Part shown: positions 1 to 7,487 of the stretch, piece after piece
How positions within the stretch are numbered: the first letter of the stretch is position 1
Layout of the letters: every line of letters begins with the position of its first letter
From: an uncultured Haemophilus sp.
Lineage (GTDB): Bacteria > Pseudomonadota > Gammaproteobacteria > Enterobacterales > Pasteurellaceae
NCBI RefSeq assembly: GCF_937976265.1
Contig: NZ_CALJRX010000071.1
Coordinates: 1 to 25,538, forward strand
Direction of reading: 5' to 3'
DNA length: 25,538 nt
Notes under the pieces: generated by a model
What the model was told of the DNA's origin: nothing
Databases searched by the model: none
Seen by the model: the letters and a program-made list of their open reading frames with translations, nothing else
Program-made: the position numbers and the translations under genes

Positions 1-431
1 TTCAAAAAATTGTAGATGAAGGAAAAGGTCATATTATTGAAGAAATGTGTAAAGCTTGGCCGTTCTTCTCGACTCGTGTGGGCATGTTAGAAATGGTGTT
101 CAGTAAAACTGATACTTGGCTTTCTGAGCAATATGATCATAATTTGGTGAAAAAAGAGCTTTGGTACTTAGGTGAAAATCTGCGTAATCAACTCAATGCA
201 GATATTAAAACCGTGCTTTCGCTCTCTCACAAAGATGAATTAATGGCTGACTTGCCGTGGATCGCAGATTCTATTGCATTACGTAATGTTTATACGGATC
301 CACTCAATCTTCTTCAAGTGGAATTGCTTCGTCGTTTCCGTGAATCACCTGAAAATCCGAGCCCTGATGTAGAGCAAGCCTTGATGATTACCATCACAGG
401 TATTGCCGCAGGTATGCGAAATACAGGCTAG
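1..431 (+). CDS. ppc: Phosphoenolpyruvate carboxylase, C-terminal fragment (partial at left edge)
   Basis: The reading frame is open from base 3 and gives 142 residues up to the TAG at 429-431; the gene begins outside the window. The enzyme carboxylates phosphoenolpyruvate to oxaloacetate, replenishing the TCA cycle from the cytoplasm. Recognition rests on the C-terminal domain: the stretch WPFFSTRVGMLEMVFSK, then RNVYTDPLNLLQVELLRR, and the terminal ITGIAAGMRNTG, which is the conserved carboxyl end of bacterial Ppc. The internal ATG at 45 lies inside this conserved domain and is not a start. A uptake-sequence hairpin terminator follows 17 bases after the stop codon. No link to the hydrogenase genes is apparent. 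Identification is near certain from the C-terminal motif, although only about one sixth of the protein is visible. Confidence 0.96.
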   Translation, partial: QKIVDEGKGHIIEEMCKAWPFFSTRVGMLEMVFSKTDTWLSEQYDHNLVKKELWYLGENLRNQLNADIKTVLSLSHKDELMADLPWIADSIALRNVYTDPLNLLQVELLRRFRESPENPSPDVEQALMITITGIAAGMRNTG

Positions 432-448
432 TTACAGCAACTAAAAAT

Positions 449-489
449 AAGTGCGGTCAAAAACAACGATGATTTGACCGCACTTTTTG
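449..489 (+). terminator. Uptake-sequence inverted pair acting as terminator of ppc
   Basis: A perfect 13-bp stem is formed by 449-461 (AAGTGCGGTCAAA) and 473-485 (TTTGACCGCACTT) around an 11-base loop, followed by a run of T. Each arm is a full hin-type uptake signal sequence in opposite orientation. Pasteurellaceae often use such inverted pairs as intrinsic terminators. Confidence 0.9.
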
Positions 490-543
490 TTTTCTGTTTC
501 TTGCGGTATCATACGCGCAATTTACTTGATGAAGGAAAACCCA

Positions 544-867
544 ATGACAACTGATATTCAAAAACTCGATCCCGATGCAGCGATTGATCTTGCTTATGAT
601 ATTTTCTTAGAGATGGCAGGCGAAAATCTCGATCCCGCTGATATTATGCTATTCAATCTGCAATTTGAAGATCGTGGTGCGGTCGAGTTTGTCGAAACTG
701 CGGATGATTGGGAACAAGAAATTGGGGTGTTAATCGATCCTGACGCTTTTGCTGAAGTTTGGGTGGGTTTAGTGAATGAGAAAGATGAAATGGATGATGT
801 GTTTGCGAAATTCTTAATTTCACACCGAGAAGAAGATCGTGAATTCCACGTTATTTGGAAAAAATAA
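544..867 (+). CDS. yciU: YciU/HI1450-family acidic protein (UPF0263, putative dsDNA mimic)
   Basis: The product is 107 residues from the ATG at 544, which has GAAGGA at 531-536 as its ribosome site. The upstream in-frame ATG at 487 lies in the ppc terminator and is rejected. The 107-residue length matches, as I recall it, the H. influenzae homologue HI1450. The protein is very acidic (29 Asp/Glu against 8 Lys/Arg by my count), with clusters such as ADDWEQEIGVLIDPD and NEKDEMDDVF. Family members have been proposed to imitate the charge surface of DNA and to bind the histone-like protein HU. That role comes from the family and is not shown by this sequence. The gene appears monocistronic, set between the ppc terminator and a bidirectional terminator shared with hypE. 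It sits outside the hydrogenase system in function. Confidence 0.9.
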   Translation: MTTDIQKLDPDAAIDLAYDIFLEMAGENLDPADIMLFNLQFEDRGAVEFVETADDWEQEIGVLIDPDAFAEVWVGLVNEKDEMDDVFAKFLISHREEDREFHVIWKK

Positions 868-899
868 CTCCCCTTCTCACACATATCAATTTACAAACT

Positions 900-932
900 A
901 AAACCGGTTTAATTTAACATTAAACCGGTTTT
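900..932. terminator. Bidirectional terminator between yciU and hypE
   Basis: Arms 900-913 (AAAACCGGTTTAAT) and 919-932 (ATTAAACCGGTTTT) pair perfectly over 14 bp with a 5-base loop. The stem ends in A/T runs, giving a U-tract on either strand. It lies between the 3' ends of two convergent genes, so it probably ends both transcripts. Confidence 0.9.
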
Positions 933-935
933 TGC

Positions 936-1949
936 TTAACAAATTCGTGGTAAAGGCTCGTTGCGTGGTAAGTCTAATAAACGACTTTGGCCGAAAAGAC
1001 CAACTGCACGAACTTTGCCATCAGTCGTTACCTCGCCAATAACAGCCGCGTTTTCACCTAATGGATGGCGACGAAGTGCGGTCAGAATTTCAGCTGTTTT
1101 TTCTTTGTCTGCCACAATCACTAACTTGCCTTCATTAGCAAAATTTAATGCATCCAAACCGAGTAATTCGCAAATACCGCGTACTTCCTGACGAATTGGT
1201 AATACCGTTTCATCAATTTGAATCCCCACTTTCTGAGCCTGTGCAAATTCATGTAGTACCGCATTCACACCACCACGGGTCGCATCGCGTACAGCTTTCA
1301 CCCCGTCAATCGGACGAATGCAATCAATAAGCGGGGCAAGCACGGCACAATCACTGCGTAAGTCCGTTTGAATACCAAGATTTTCACGTAAATTCAAAAT
1401 GGTTGCACCATGATCACCCAAAGTCCCACTCACAATAATCTGATCGCCAGGCTGAATACGATGCACGCCCCAGTCGAGTCCGTTTGGAATCACACCAATA
1501 CCTGCCGTATTGATAAAGACTTTATCTATTGCGCCTTTTTGTACCACTTTGGTATCGCCCGTTACTACTTGAATACCGGCTGACTGGCAGGCTTTTGCCA
1601 TAGACTGGATCAATTTTTTTAAAGTTTCGAGTGGTAAGCCTTCTTCCAGAATAAACCCACAGGATAAATATTTTGGTACGGCACCGCATACCGCTACATC
1701 GTTAGCGGTACCACAAACGGCGAGTTTACCAATGTCACCACCCGGAAAAAAAATTGGATCAATCACAAAGCTGTCGGTAGAGAATGATAATGTTCCCCCC
1801 AAAGCATTCAACTCTTGTAACGCAATGCGAGCCTGATCTTCGCCTTGTGAAAGTATTGGGTTATCAAATGCCTCGACAAAATAATCGCGGATCAACTCTT
1901 GCATTGTGGCACCGCCATTTCCGTGTGCCATTGTAATAAAATCAGTCAT
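936..1949 (-). CDS. hypE: Hydrogenase maturation factor HypE (thiocyanate former)
   Basis: The product is 337 residues, the normal length for HypE. HypE receives a carbamoyl group from HypF on its last residue and dehydrates it with ATP to a thiocyanate, the source of the two cyanide ligands of the NiFe site. The start MTDFITMAHGNGGATMQELI carries the typical HGNGG motif. NDVAVCGAVPKY and RDATRGGVNAVLHE are PurM/AIRS-fold ATP-binding signatures. The protein ends in PRIC, so the essential C-terminal cysteine (Cys337) is present. It is the last gene of the hypB-hypD-hypE run, with only 4 bases between the hypD stop and its start region, and it ends at a strong terminator. It partners with HypF, encoded about 20 kb away in this window. 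The identification is secure. Confidence 0.97.
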   Translation of the reverse strand: MTDFITMAHGNGGATMQELIRDYFVEAFDNPILSQGEDQARIALQELNALGGTLSFSTDSFVIDPIFFPGGDIGKLAVCGTANDVAVCGAVPKYLSCGFILEEGLPLETLKKLIQSMAKACQSAGIQVVTGDTKVVQKGAIDKVFINTAGIGVIPNGLDWGVHRIQPGDQIIVSGTLGDHGATILNLRENLGIQTDLRSDCAVLAPLIDCIRPIDGVKAVRDATRGGVNAVLHEFAQAQKVGIQIDETVLPIRQEVRGICELLGLDALNFANEGKLVIVADKEKTAEILTALRRHPLGENAAVIGEVTTDGKVRAVGLFGQSRLLDLPRNEPLPRIC

Positions 1950-1953
1950 TGTT

Positions 1954-3066
1954 TTATTCCCGTCTGTATTGATAATAGGCCGCGCATGCCCCTTCAGAAG
2001 ACACCATCAATGCACCATAGGCATTGTCAGGGTTACATTTTTTAGCAAATAATGGACAATCCGCCGGCTTACATTTGCCGATTAATACATCGCCGCAGCG
2101 AGAATCAGGATCATCAGCAACTTGATGTGGCTGACAAGCAAAATGGGCTTCTGCATCAAAGCATTGATAATCATCTGTCAGTTCTACACCAGATTCTGCA
2201 ATTTCGCCTAATCCACGCCATTCGCTGCTGGCTTTCAAACGGAAGACTTCACTGATTGCCTGTTGTGCCAACACATTGCCATGTTGGTGAACGATACGTT
2301 TATACTGGTTTTCCACTTCACAGCGTTGTTCAACAATCTGTGTCACCAACATTAAAATGGCTTGTAGGATATCTAAAGGCTCAAAACCCGTGATCACAAA
2401 TGGCTTATGATAAGTGTCACATAATTCTTGATAAGGTTCAGAACCAATCACCATGCTGACATGACCAGGAGCTATAAAGCCGTCAATTTTTACTTGTCCT
2501 TGCGACAATAAGCTGTGTAATGTCGGGATGATGGTAATATTCTGGCATACCACAAAAAAGTTTTTTACCTGCTGTTTTTTCGCTTGTTGCAAGGTAATCG
2601 CGGCACTCGGCATCGTCGTTTCAAAACCAAGTGAAAAGAACACCACTTTTTTGTCTGGATTATTCGATGCAATATTCAATGCATCGAGCGGTGAATAAAC
2701 GATACGAACATCTGCGCCCTGTGCTTTGGCTTCCAATAACGAGCCTAGACGTCCACGTACTCGCATGGCATCACCGAAAGTACAGAAAATCACTTCTGGG
2801 CGACGAGCAATCTCAATACAAACATCAATTCGCCCCATCGGTAAGACACAGACTGGGCAGCCTGGACCGTGAATAAACTCAATACTTTTGGGTAATAAAC
2901 GATCTAGTCCAAATTTAAAAATGGTATGGGTATGTCCGCCGCAGACCTCCATCAGATATAACGGATTTTCTGGCGTAAAGTGCGGTTGTTTTTCCATTAT
3001 TTTTTGTAGTCGCTGCAACAGACTTTTTGCCAGTTCAGGATCACGAAATTCATCAACAAACTGCAT
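1954..3066 (-). CDS. hypD: Hydrogenase maturation factor HypD (Fe-S scaffold)
   Basis: The product is 370 residues, matching HypD. With HypC it forms the scaffold on which Fe(CN)2CO is assembled before insertion into the large subunit. Visible signatures are MEVCGGHTH with Cys42, HGPGCPVCV with Cys70 and Cys73, and a cysteine-rich C-terminal part (CFDAEAHFAC, RCGDVLIGKCKPADCPLF, KKCNP) that in the family holds a [4Fe-4S] cluster. All expected cysteines are there. It lies between hypB (9-base gap) and hypE (4-base gap), so the three are surely cotranscribed. Its partner HypC is encoded at 22262 on the opposite strand, so the usual hypC-hypD adjacency is broken here. Confidence 0.97.
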   Translation of the reverse strand: MQFVDEFRDPELAKSLLQRLQKIMEKQPHFTPENPLYLMEVCGGHTHTIFKFGLDRLLPKSIEFIHGPGCPVCVLPMGRIDVCIEIARRPEVIFCTFGDAMRVRGRLGSLLEAKAQGADVRIVYSPLDALNIASNNPDKKVVFFSLGFETTMPSAAITLQQAKKQQVKNFFVVCQNITIIPTLHSLLSQGQVKIDGFIAPGHVSMVIGSEPYQELCDTYHKPFVITGFEPLDILQAILMLVTQIVEQRCEVENQYKRIVHQHGNVLAQQAISEVFRLKASSEWRGLGEIAESGVELTDDYQCFDAEAHFACQPHQVADDPDSRCGDVLIGKCKPADCPLFAKKCNPDNAYGALMVSSEGACAAYYQYRRE

Positions 3067-3075
3067 GTGATGCTC

Positions 3076-3882
3076 CTATCGTTCTTGCGCTTTTAACCAG
3101 TCTAGCCATTGCTGTAATCCTTCTCCACTTTGAGAAGATAACTGGATAATCTCAATCGTCGGATTCACTTGTTTCGCATAAGCAATACATTTTTCCACAT
3201 CGAAATTTAAGTATGGCAGTAAATCCACTTTGTTTAAAATCATTAATTTAGAAGCCGCAAACATATGTGGATATTTTAGCGGTTTATCTTCGCCTTCTGT
3301 CACGGATAAGATCACCACTTTGGCGTGCTCACCTAAATCAAACTCTGACGGACAAACTAGGTTTCCGACATTTTCAATAAACATCAGGCTATTTTCCTGT
3401 GGCTGTAATTTCACCAATGCATTGCCAATCATTTGTGCATCTAAGTGACAACCTTTACCCGTATTAACTTGAATCGCTGGTACACCCGTTTGACGAATTC
3501 GATCTGCGTCATTTTCTGTTTGTTGATCGCCCTCGATCACATAACAAGGATAGTCATTTTTTAATGCATTTAATGTGGTCGTCAATAAGGTTGTTTTGCC
3601 TGAGCCAGGACTTGAAACAAGATTAAGCGCCAAAATATGCTGATTCGCGAAAAAGCGACGATTCATATCGGCTAACTGGTTATTTGCACCGAGAATATCT
3701 TGTTCCACTTTCAGTAATCGTTGTTGCGTTTCATCTTGTTGTGGAGAGTCTGGCATGCGGAAGGAGGAGTGAGAAAAATTAGGTAGTTTTGTTGCATGTT
3801 GCGCATTGGAATCATTATGAACATGCGGTAATTCTCCGATTCTGACTTGGTCTGGATGGCCACAGCCACAGGTTGTACACAT
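3076..3882 (-). CDS. hypB: Hydrogenase nickel-insertion GTPase HypB
   Basis: The product is 268 residues. HypB is a SIMIBI-class GTPase that, with HypA, loads nickel into the hydrogenase large subunit. The N-terminus MCTTCGCGH carries the CxxCGC high-affinity nickel site. A linker to about residue 45 has several scattered histidines, far fewer than in the polyhistidine type of HypB. The G domain shows the P-loop SSPGSGKTT (90-98), Cys145-His146 and Cys177 (the metal site at the dimer face), and NKVD at 217-220. GAGGTG just upstream supports the ATG at 3882. A 186-bp gap separates it from hypA, which suggests its own promoter, although I found no convincing -35/-10 pair. It heads the hypB-hypD-hypE run. 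Confidence 0.97.
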   Translation of the reverse strand: MCTTCGCGHPDQVRIGELPHVHNDSNAQHATKLPNFSHSSFRMPDSPQQDETQQRLLKVEQDILGANNQLADMNRRFFANQHILALNLVSSPGSGKTTLLTTTLNALKNDYPCYVIEGDQQTENDADRIRQTGVPAIQVNTGKGCHLDAQMIGNALVKLQPQENSLMFIENVGNLVCPSEFDLGEHAKVVILSVTEGEDKPLKYPHMFAASKLMILNKVDLLPYLNFDVEKCIAYAKQVNPTIEIIQLSSQSGEGLQQWLDWLKAQER

Positions 3883-4068
3883 AAGTCACCTCAATAATTT
3901 TTCGTTTAGTCTGTAAATGCTTAGAATCTATGGTAATTCATGTGCGTTAGAATACCATATTCTCAATGTTAAATATATTCTTTGACGAGAAATAAATACA
4001 TACTATCAAGTAGTTAGCGTATTTTATATTCAAAAGATCAGATTAAATTTGCCAATTTAGACACCTTG
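3883..4068. other. hypA-hypB intergenic region
   Basis: These 186 bases are AT-rich and carry no plausible gene. They contain the hypB ribosome site (GAGGTG on the minus strand, next to 3883) and a small inverted repeat AGAATA-CCA-TATTCT at 3949-3963. I saw no convincing -10/-35 pair, no FNR box and no terminator with a U-tract after hypA. The region may hold a weak or regulated promoter for hypBDE. Confidence 0.5.
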
Positions 4069-4410
4069 CTATTTTACGGCAATTTCTTTCACTCTAAATT
4101 CGGTGCCACTTCGACGTTGTAAACATGCACTGTGACAATGTGGACAGCAATCTTGATAGGCTTCAATCTCAACTTCCTTTTGACATTGCCAGCACCATGC
4201 AATCGCAGGTAAATGGATAAAATGTAACTGACAGTTTTCAGCAACGGTATCTTTACGCATAATTTCAAAGCAAAATTCAACCGCACTTTGCTCGACACAA
4301 GACAGTGCCCCAATTTCTAGCCAAATATCTGTCACTTCATGGATGTCATGCTTTTTCTGTTGTTGATCAATAATTTCCATAATATTCTGACAGAGAGACA
4401 TCTCATGCAT
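4069..4410 (-). CDS. hypA: Hydrogenase nickel chaperone HypA
   Basis: The product is 113 residues, the standard size. HypA binds Ni2+ through its N-terminal Met-His-Glu and works with HypB to load the hydrogenase large subunit. The sequence begins MHEMSLCQNIMEII, which retains His2 and Glu3. A structural zinc site is formed by Cys73-x2-Cys76 (CWQC) and Cys89-x2-Cys92 (CPHC). AAGGAG lies 7 bases before the ATG. It stands downstream of nimR on the same strand with a 136-bp gap and upstream of hypB. HypA rather than HybF is chosen because it is the only copy here and sits with hypBDE; sequence alone hardly separates the two. Confidence 0.96.
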   Translation of the reverse strand: MHEMSLCQNIMEIIDQQQKKHDIHEVTDIWLEIGALSCVEQSAVEFCFEIMRKDTVAENCQLHFIHLPAIAWCWQCQKEVEIEAYQDCCPHCHSACLQRRSGTEFRVKEIAVK

Positions 4411-4546
4411 GATTTTCTCCTTAAAATAAAAAAGCAGTCTGCTCCAATTCTACTCTTTTTTAATGTTTATTTTCAGCGTTTCTGTGTTTCACTGTTCGAT
4501 ATTTAAACGTTATTTGAAAAATTTTTACTGCTACTCGTGCTAGACA

Positions 4547-4960
4547 TCATTTTAGCGGCACAAAATTAATGCCGCTATGCTGCAATAAGGTATTCATTAA
4601 ATCATTATTTTGCTCAAACTGACTGCATTTGCCTTTGAGCTGAATTAAGCGAATTCTCAAGTGAGCCAATTCATGGATCCGTTTTGATACTTCTCGAATA
4701 TGTCGATCTAGCAGCTCATTAATTTCCCTTTCCTGCTCTTGAGTGGCACATTGAGGATTGAGCAACATTTTGATTTCTTTTAGTGAAATATCCAAACTGC
4801 GGCAATAACAAATAAAAGAAAGTTGTTTCAAATGCTCTTCCGTATAAACACGAAAATTACCGCTCGTTCGTTTGGCGGGTTCGATTAATCCTTGTTTTTC
4901 ATAGAAACGTACGGCTTCCACCGTACAGCCAACAATGTTGGCTAGTTGACCAATTTTCAT
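4547..4960 (-). CDS. nimR: MerR-family metal regulator, probable NimR (nickel)
   Basis: The product is 137 residues. The N-terminal winged helix begins MKIGQLANIVGCTVEAVRFY, followed by GLIEPAKRTSGNFRVY, the classic MerR DNA-binding pattern. A dimerisation helix spans about 78-112. Candidate metal ligands are Cys71 and Cys112 (KGKC). The second C-terminal loop cysteine found in cadmium/lead sensors of the CadR/PbrR type is absent; the loop reads KCSQFEQNND. The gene is divergent from nikKLMQO, the same pairing described for NimR and its nickel importer in H. influenzae. It shares an 86-bp gap that holds a MerR-type promoter. NimR is therefore inferred from family, gene pairing and operator; a sensor of another divalent metal is possible but less likely next to nickel and hydrogenase genes. 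Confidence 0.85.
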   Translation of the reverse strand: MKIGQLANIVGCTVEAVRFYEKQGLIEPAKRTSGNFRVYTEEHLKQLSFICYCRSLDISLKEIKMLLNPQCATQEQEREINELLDRHIREVSKRIHELAHLRIRLIQLKGKCSQFEQNNDLMNTLLQHSGINFVPLK

Positions 4961-4977
4961 TTTTTATTAAATTACAC

Positions 4978-5008
4978 TTGACTCTGAAGTTACTTCATAT
5001 TTTATACT
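4978..5008 (+). promoter_or_regulatory. MerR-type promoter/operator of nikKLMQO
   Basis: TTGACT at 4978-4983 (-35) and TATACT at 5003-5008 (-10) are separated by 19 bases, the over-long spacer typical of promoters that MerR proteins activate by DNA distortion. Within the spacer, 4985-4997 is a perfect dyad TGAAGT-T-ACTTCA. The transcript would start near 5015, with AAGGAG at 5034-5039 before the nikK ATG. Confidence 0.85.
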
Positions 5009-5046
5009 CTATCACAGCATTCACATGTTAGAAAAGGAGAACTTCC

Positions 5047-5730
5047 ATGAAAAAAACAGCATTGTTTATTACTGCACTATTCGGTGCTTCACTCGCTAAT
5101 GCACATAATGTTTGGTTGGAGCCTGTTAAGGATGCAAAAGGGCAATATGTGGTTAAATTTGGTCATGAGGAAACTGAAACCTATCCTCAAAGCAAATTAA
5201 AAGCGGTGCGTCTACTTGATGCTAAAGGCCAATTGCAAAATGCCACAGTAAACTTTAAAGAAGGCGAAGCACACTTTGCTGCACCTGATGCAGCCATCGC
5301 ATTTATTCGCTTTGATAATGGTGTTTGGTCAAAATTACCAAGCGGTAAATATGTAGAAAAAACCAAACAACAGGCACCTGAGGCTGTACTTAGTGTTAAT
5401 CCGATCAAATTCGGTAAAGCGATTTTACACTGGGATGCGCAAGCAAATAAATCACACAATATGGATTATGAATTAATCCCTCAAAGTGAACCGAAAGCGG
5501 GACAACCACTCGATATTCTCGTGTTAGTAAAAGGTAAACCTGTACAAGGCATCAAAGTGGGGTTAGGCGAAGATCACCCATTCAACTTAACCAATGAAAA
5601 AGGTATCGCACAATTCACCCCTAAAGCGGGTTATAACAAAGTTTGGGCTGAATTTGATGAGCCAGTTAAAGAAAACCCTGACTATACCGAACGCAGTGTT
5701 GAATATATGCTAACTTTTGATGCGAAATAA
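5047..5730 (+). CDS. nikK: NikK, periplasmic nickel-uptake component (DUF4198 type)
   Basis: The product is 227 residues with a clear signal peptide: MKK, a hydrophobic core, and an AxA site ending SLANA. Cleavage there leaves a mature protein beginning HNVWLEP, with an N-terminal histidine. The family (DUF4198, cobalt/nickel uptake accessory proteins) is thought to capture Ni2+ in the periplasm and pass it to the NikLM membrane core. The mature domain looks like a beta-sandwich, with repeats of the kind VKGKPVQGIKVGLGED and KAGYNKVWAEFDEP. It is the first gene of nikKLMQO, directly behind the NimR-type promoter with a good AAGGAG ribosome site 7 bases before the ATG. Its TAA overlaps the nikL ATG by one base. 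The function rests on family and operon context. Confidence 0.88.
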   Translation: MKKTALFITALFGASLANAHNVWLEPVKDAKGQYVVKFGHEETETYPQSKLKAVRLLDAKGQLQNATVNFKEGEAHFAAPDAAIAFIRFDNGVWSKLPSGKYVEKTKQQAPEAVLSVNPIKFGKAILHWDAQANKSHNMDYELIPQSEPKAGQPLDILVLVKGKPVQGIKVGLGEDHPFNLTNEKGIAQFTPKAGYNKVWAEFDEPVKENPDYTERSVEYMLTFDAK

Positions 5731-6233
5731 TGAAAAGAGTTGTATTTTTAACCGCACTTTTCACCTGGCTGTGCGCACCATCAGCATTGGCTCATAGTTT
5801 GCATGTTTTTGCTCAATATGATGGACGCACAGTCTCTGGTAAAGCCTATTATTCCGATATGACCCCAGCGGCAGAAACCTATATGGAGATTTTGCAAGCT
5901 GGCCAGGACTCCCCTCTATTGGAAGGCAAAACGGATCGCGATGGGCAATTTGCCTATCCGATCCATACCACTACCGAAGGTGCCATTAAAGTAGTGATAG
6001 AAGGTGAAGAAGGACATCGAGCCTCAATTGTTGCCAACAGAGTATCTGCGCAAGCCACTAATAACAATGACAATGCATTGATGTTGGTCCGCGAAGATAT
6101 TTCTAAATTAAAAGACAAAATTTACTTACACGATATTATTGGTGGTATCGGTTATATTGTTGGTATTTTCGGCTTATGGGCATTGATTAGAGCCTCAAAG
6201 ATGACACGTGCGTCGCAATCTAAGGAAAGATAA
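5730..6233 (+). CDS. nikL: NikL, membrane-anchored nickel-uptake component
   Basis: The product is 167 residues. It has a signal peptide (MKRVVFLTALFTWL...) ending PSALA, a periplasmic domain starting HSLHVFAQYDGR, and one C-terminal membrane helix (IIGGIGYIVGIFGLWALIRA) with a basic tail. This layout fits NikL/NikN-type accessory subunits that sit beside NikM and help load Ni2+. If processed at ALA, the mature protein starts His-Ser-Leu-His. The middle resembles a carboxypeptidase-like beta fold (EGKTDRDGQFAYPI). The start overlaps the nikK stop (TAATG), which implies translational coupling. An uptake sequence at 5751-5759 is read as Thr-Ala-Leu within the signal peptide. Confidence 0.87.
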   Translation: MKRVVFLTALFTWLCAPSALAHSLHVFAQYDGRTVSGKAYYSDMTPAAETYMEILQAGQDSPLLEGKTDRDGQFAYPIHTTTEGAIKVVIEGEEGHRASIVANRVSAQATNNNDNALMLVREDISKLKDKIYLHDIIGGIGYIVGIFGLWALIRASKMTRASQSKER

Positions 6234-6234
6234 T

Positions 6235-6846
6235 ATGCATTTATCGGAAGGTGTACTGCATACACCCGTATTGCTTGGTGGTGCAGCTGTGGCATTAGTC
6301 TGCGTAATGATTGGCCTTAAACGTCTTAATTCGCAACAATTACCGCTAACAGCATTGTTTGCCGCGGCTTTTTTTGTTGCGGGTACCATTCATGTACCGG
6401 TTGGCATTGGCAGCGTGCATCTCATCTTAAACGGCATGGCCGGCCTGTTTCTCGGCTGGGCCGTTTTCCCTGCTTTTTTAATCGCATTGGTATTACAAGC
6501 CCTGCTCTTTTCCTTTGGTGGGTTTGCTGTGCTAGGCGTCAATTTATGCGTAATGGCATTACCTGCCCTTCTCGTACATTGGCTATTTGCAAAAAGACTT
6601 GAAAATGACAATTCCCGTCGAACTCAAATTACTGCAGGTATTGGTGCTGGCGTGATCGGCGTTGGCGGTTCAGCCTTGCTCGCTTCTTTAGTCTTAGCTC
6701 TAGATGGCGGTAAAGCCTACAGCGATCTGATCATGCTACTGGTGATATCACATATTCCCGTGTTTATTATCGACAGTATCGTCAGCGTTGGCGTAGTCTT
6801 ATTGTTAAACAAAATGTATCCAACAGCGCTCAGTGTGGTGAAATGA
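6235..6846 (+). CDS. nikM: NikM, nickel-binding S component of the ECF transporter (CbiM family)
   Basis: The product is 203 residues from the ATG at 6235, which has AAGGAAAG just upstream and directly follows the nikL TAA. A start at 6208 would add nine residues and is rejected because CbiM/NikM proteins need a free N-terminal Met-His. Here it reads MHLSEGVLHTP. In the family Ni2+ is bound by the N-terminal amine, His2 and a further histidine; the conserved block IHVPVGIGSVHLILNGMAG (His53, His62) is present. The remainder is membrane helices. It is the substrate-specific core working with NikQ and NikO. Cobalt transport cannot be excluded from sequence, but the hydrogenase context favours nickel. 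It overlaps nikQ by 4 bases (ATGA). Confidence 0.93.
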   Translation: MHLSEGVLHTPVLLGGAAVALVCVMIGLKRLNSQQLPLTALFAAAFFVAGTIHVPVGIGSVHLILNGMAGLFLGWAVFPAFLIALVLQALLFSFGGFAVLGVNLCVMALPALLVHWLFAKRLENDNSRRTQITAGIGAGVIGVGGSALLASLVLALDGGKAYSDLIMLLVISHIPVFIIDSIVSVGVVLLLNKMYPTALSVVK

Positions 6847-7487
6847 ATTTTCTTGCTATTTTTCAACCGCACTTGCGATTAATTTATGTGTTTTTGTGTG
6901 GACTTATCGTCAGCACAATGACACATATTTCAGCGCTTATTATCCTTAATCTGATCGTATTCAGCGGATTAGTTGTTGCACTAATACACTATCAGAAATC
7001 CCTCGCCGGTTATTTCAAATATTGGCTTAAACTCAATCTCTTTACACTACTCGTTTGGTTAACGTTAAGCTGGAAAATCACCGAACAAGGCCTAGTATTA
7101 AATCCAATGGGTATTCAGCTCGCGCTACTCATCACGCTACGTTTCAATTTAATTTTAAGTTTAACTCGCCTCTTGTTAATTGATATGAACGAGAGCCTTT
7201 TATTGCAAGCATTGTGCCGTTTGCCATTGCCTGAAAAACTACTTCACCTCTTTGTTCTCACTGTGCGCTATATTTCAGTGTTTAGTGAGGTACATAAAAA
7301 GATGGATATGGCAATGCGCGCGCGCGGATACCAGCCAAAACTTAACGGCAGAACCTTATTTATCGCCTCGCAACGTGTGGCATTATTATTAATTCATGCA
7401 CTCGTTAAAGCAGAAAAAACAGAGATGGCGCTAAAAGCACGTGGCTTTCAGCTGCATGATGTTAAAAAAACACAGGATAAATCTTGA
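6843..7487 (+). CDS. nikQ: NikQ, transmembrane T component of the ECF nickel transporter (CbiQ/EcfT family)
   Basis: The product is 214 residues, with several hydrophobic membrane segments in the N-terminal two thirds. It carries the two Ala-Arg-Gly coupling motifs of EcfT proteins, MAMRARGYQ (about 157-164) and MALKARGFQ (about 196-203), which contact the ATPase. These identify it as the energy-coupling membrane subunit between NikM and NikO. The start overlaps the nikM stop in ATGA. The next gene begins in TGATG. An uptake sequence lies at 6866-6874 near the start of the gene. Confidence 0.93.
   Translation: MNFLAIFQPHLRLIYVFLCGLIVSTMTHISALIILNLIVFSGLVVALIHYQKSLAGYFKYWLKLNLFTLLVWLTLSWKITEQGLVLNPMGIQLALLITLRFNLILSLTRLLLIDMNESLLLQALCRLPLPEKLLHLFVLTVRYISVFSEVHKKMDMAMRARGYQPKLNGRTLFIASQRVALLLIHALVKAEKTEMALKARGFQLHDVKKTQDKS

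Noticed and set aside
4430..4445. Small hairpin AGCAGACTGCT followed by T-run (minus strand) before hypA
   Set aside because: The stem is at most 4 bp with a 3-base loop, too weak for a terminator or attenuator.
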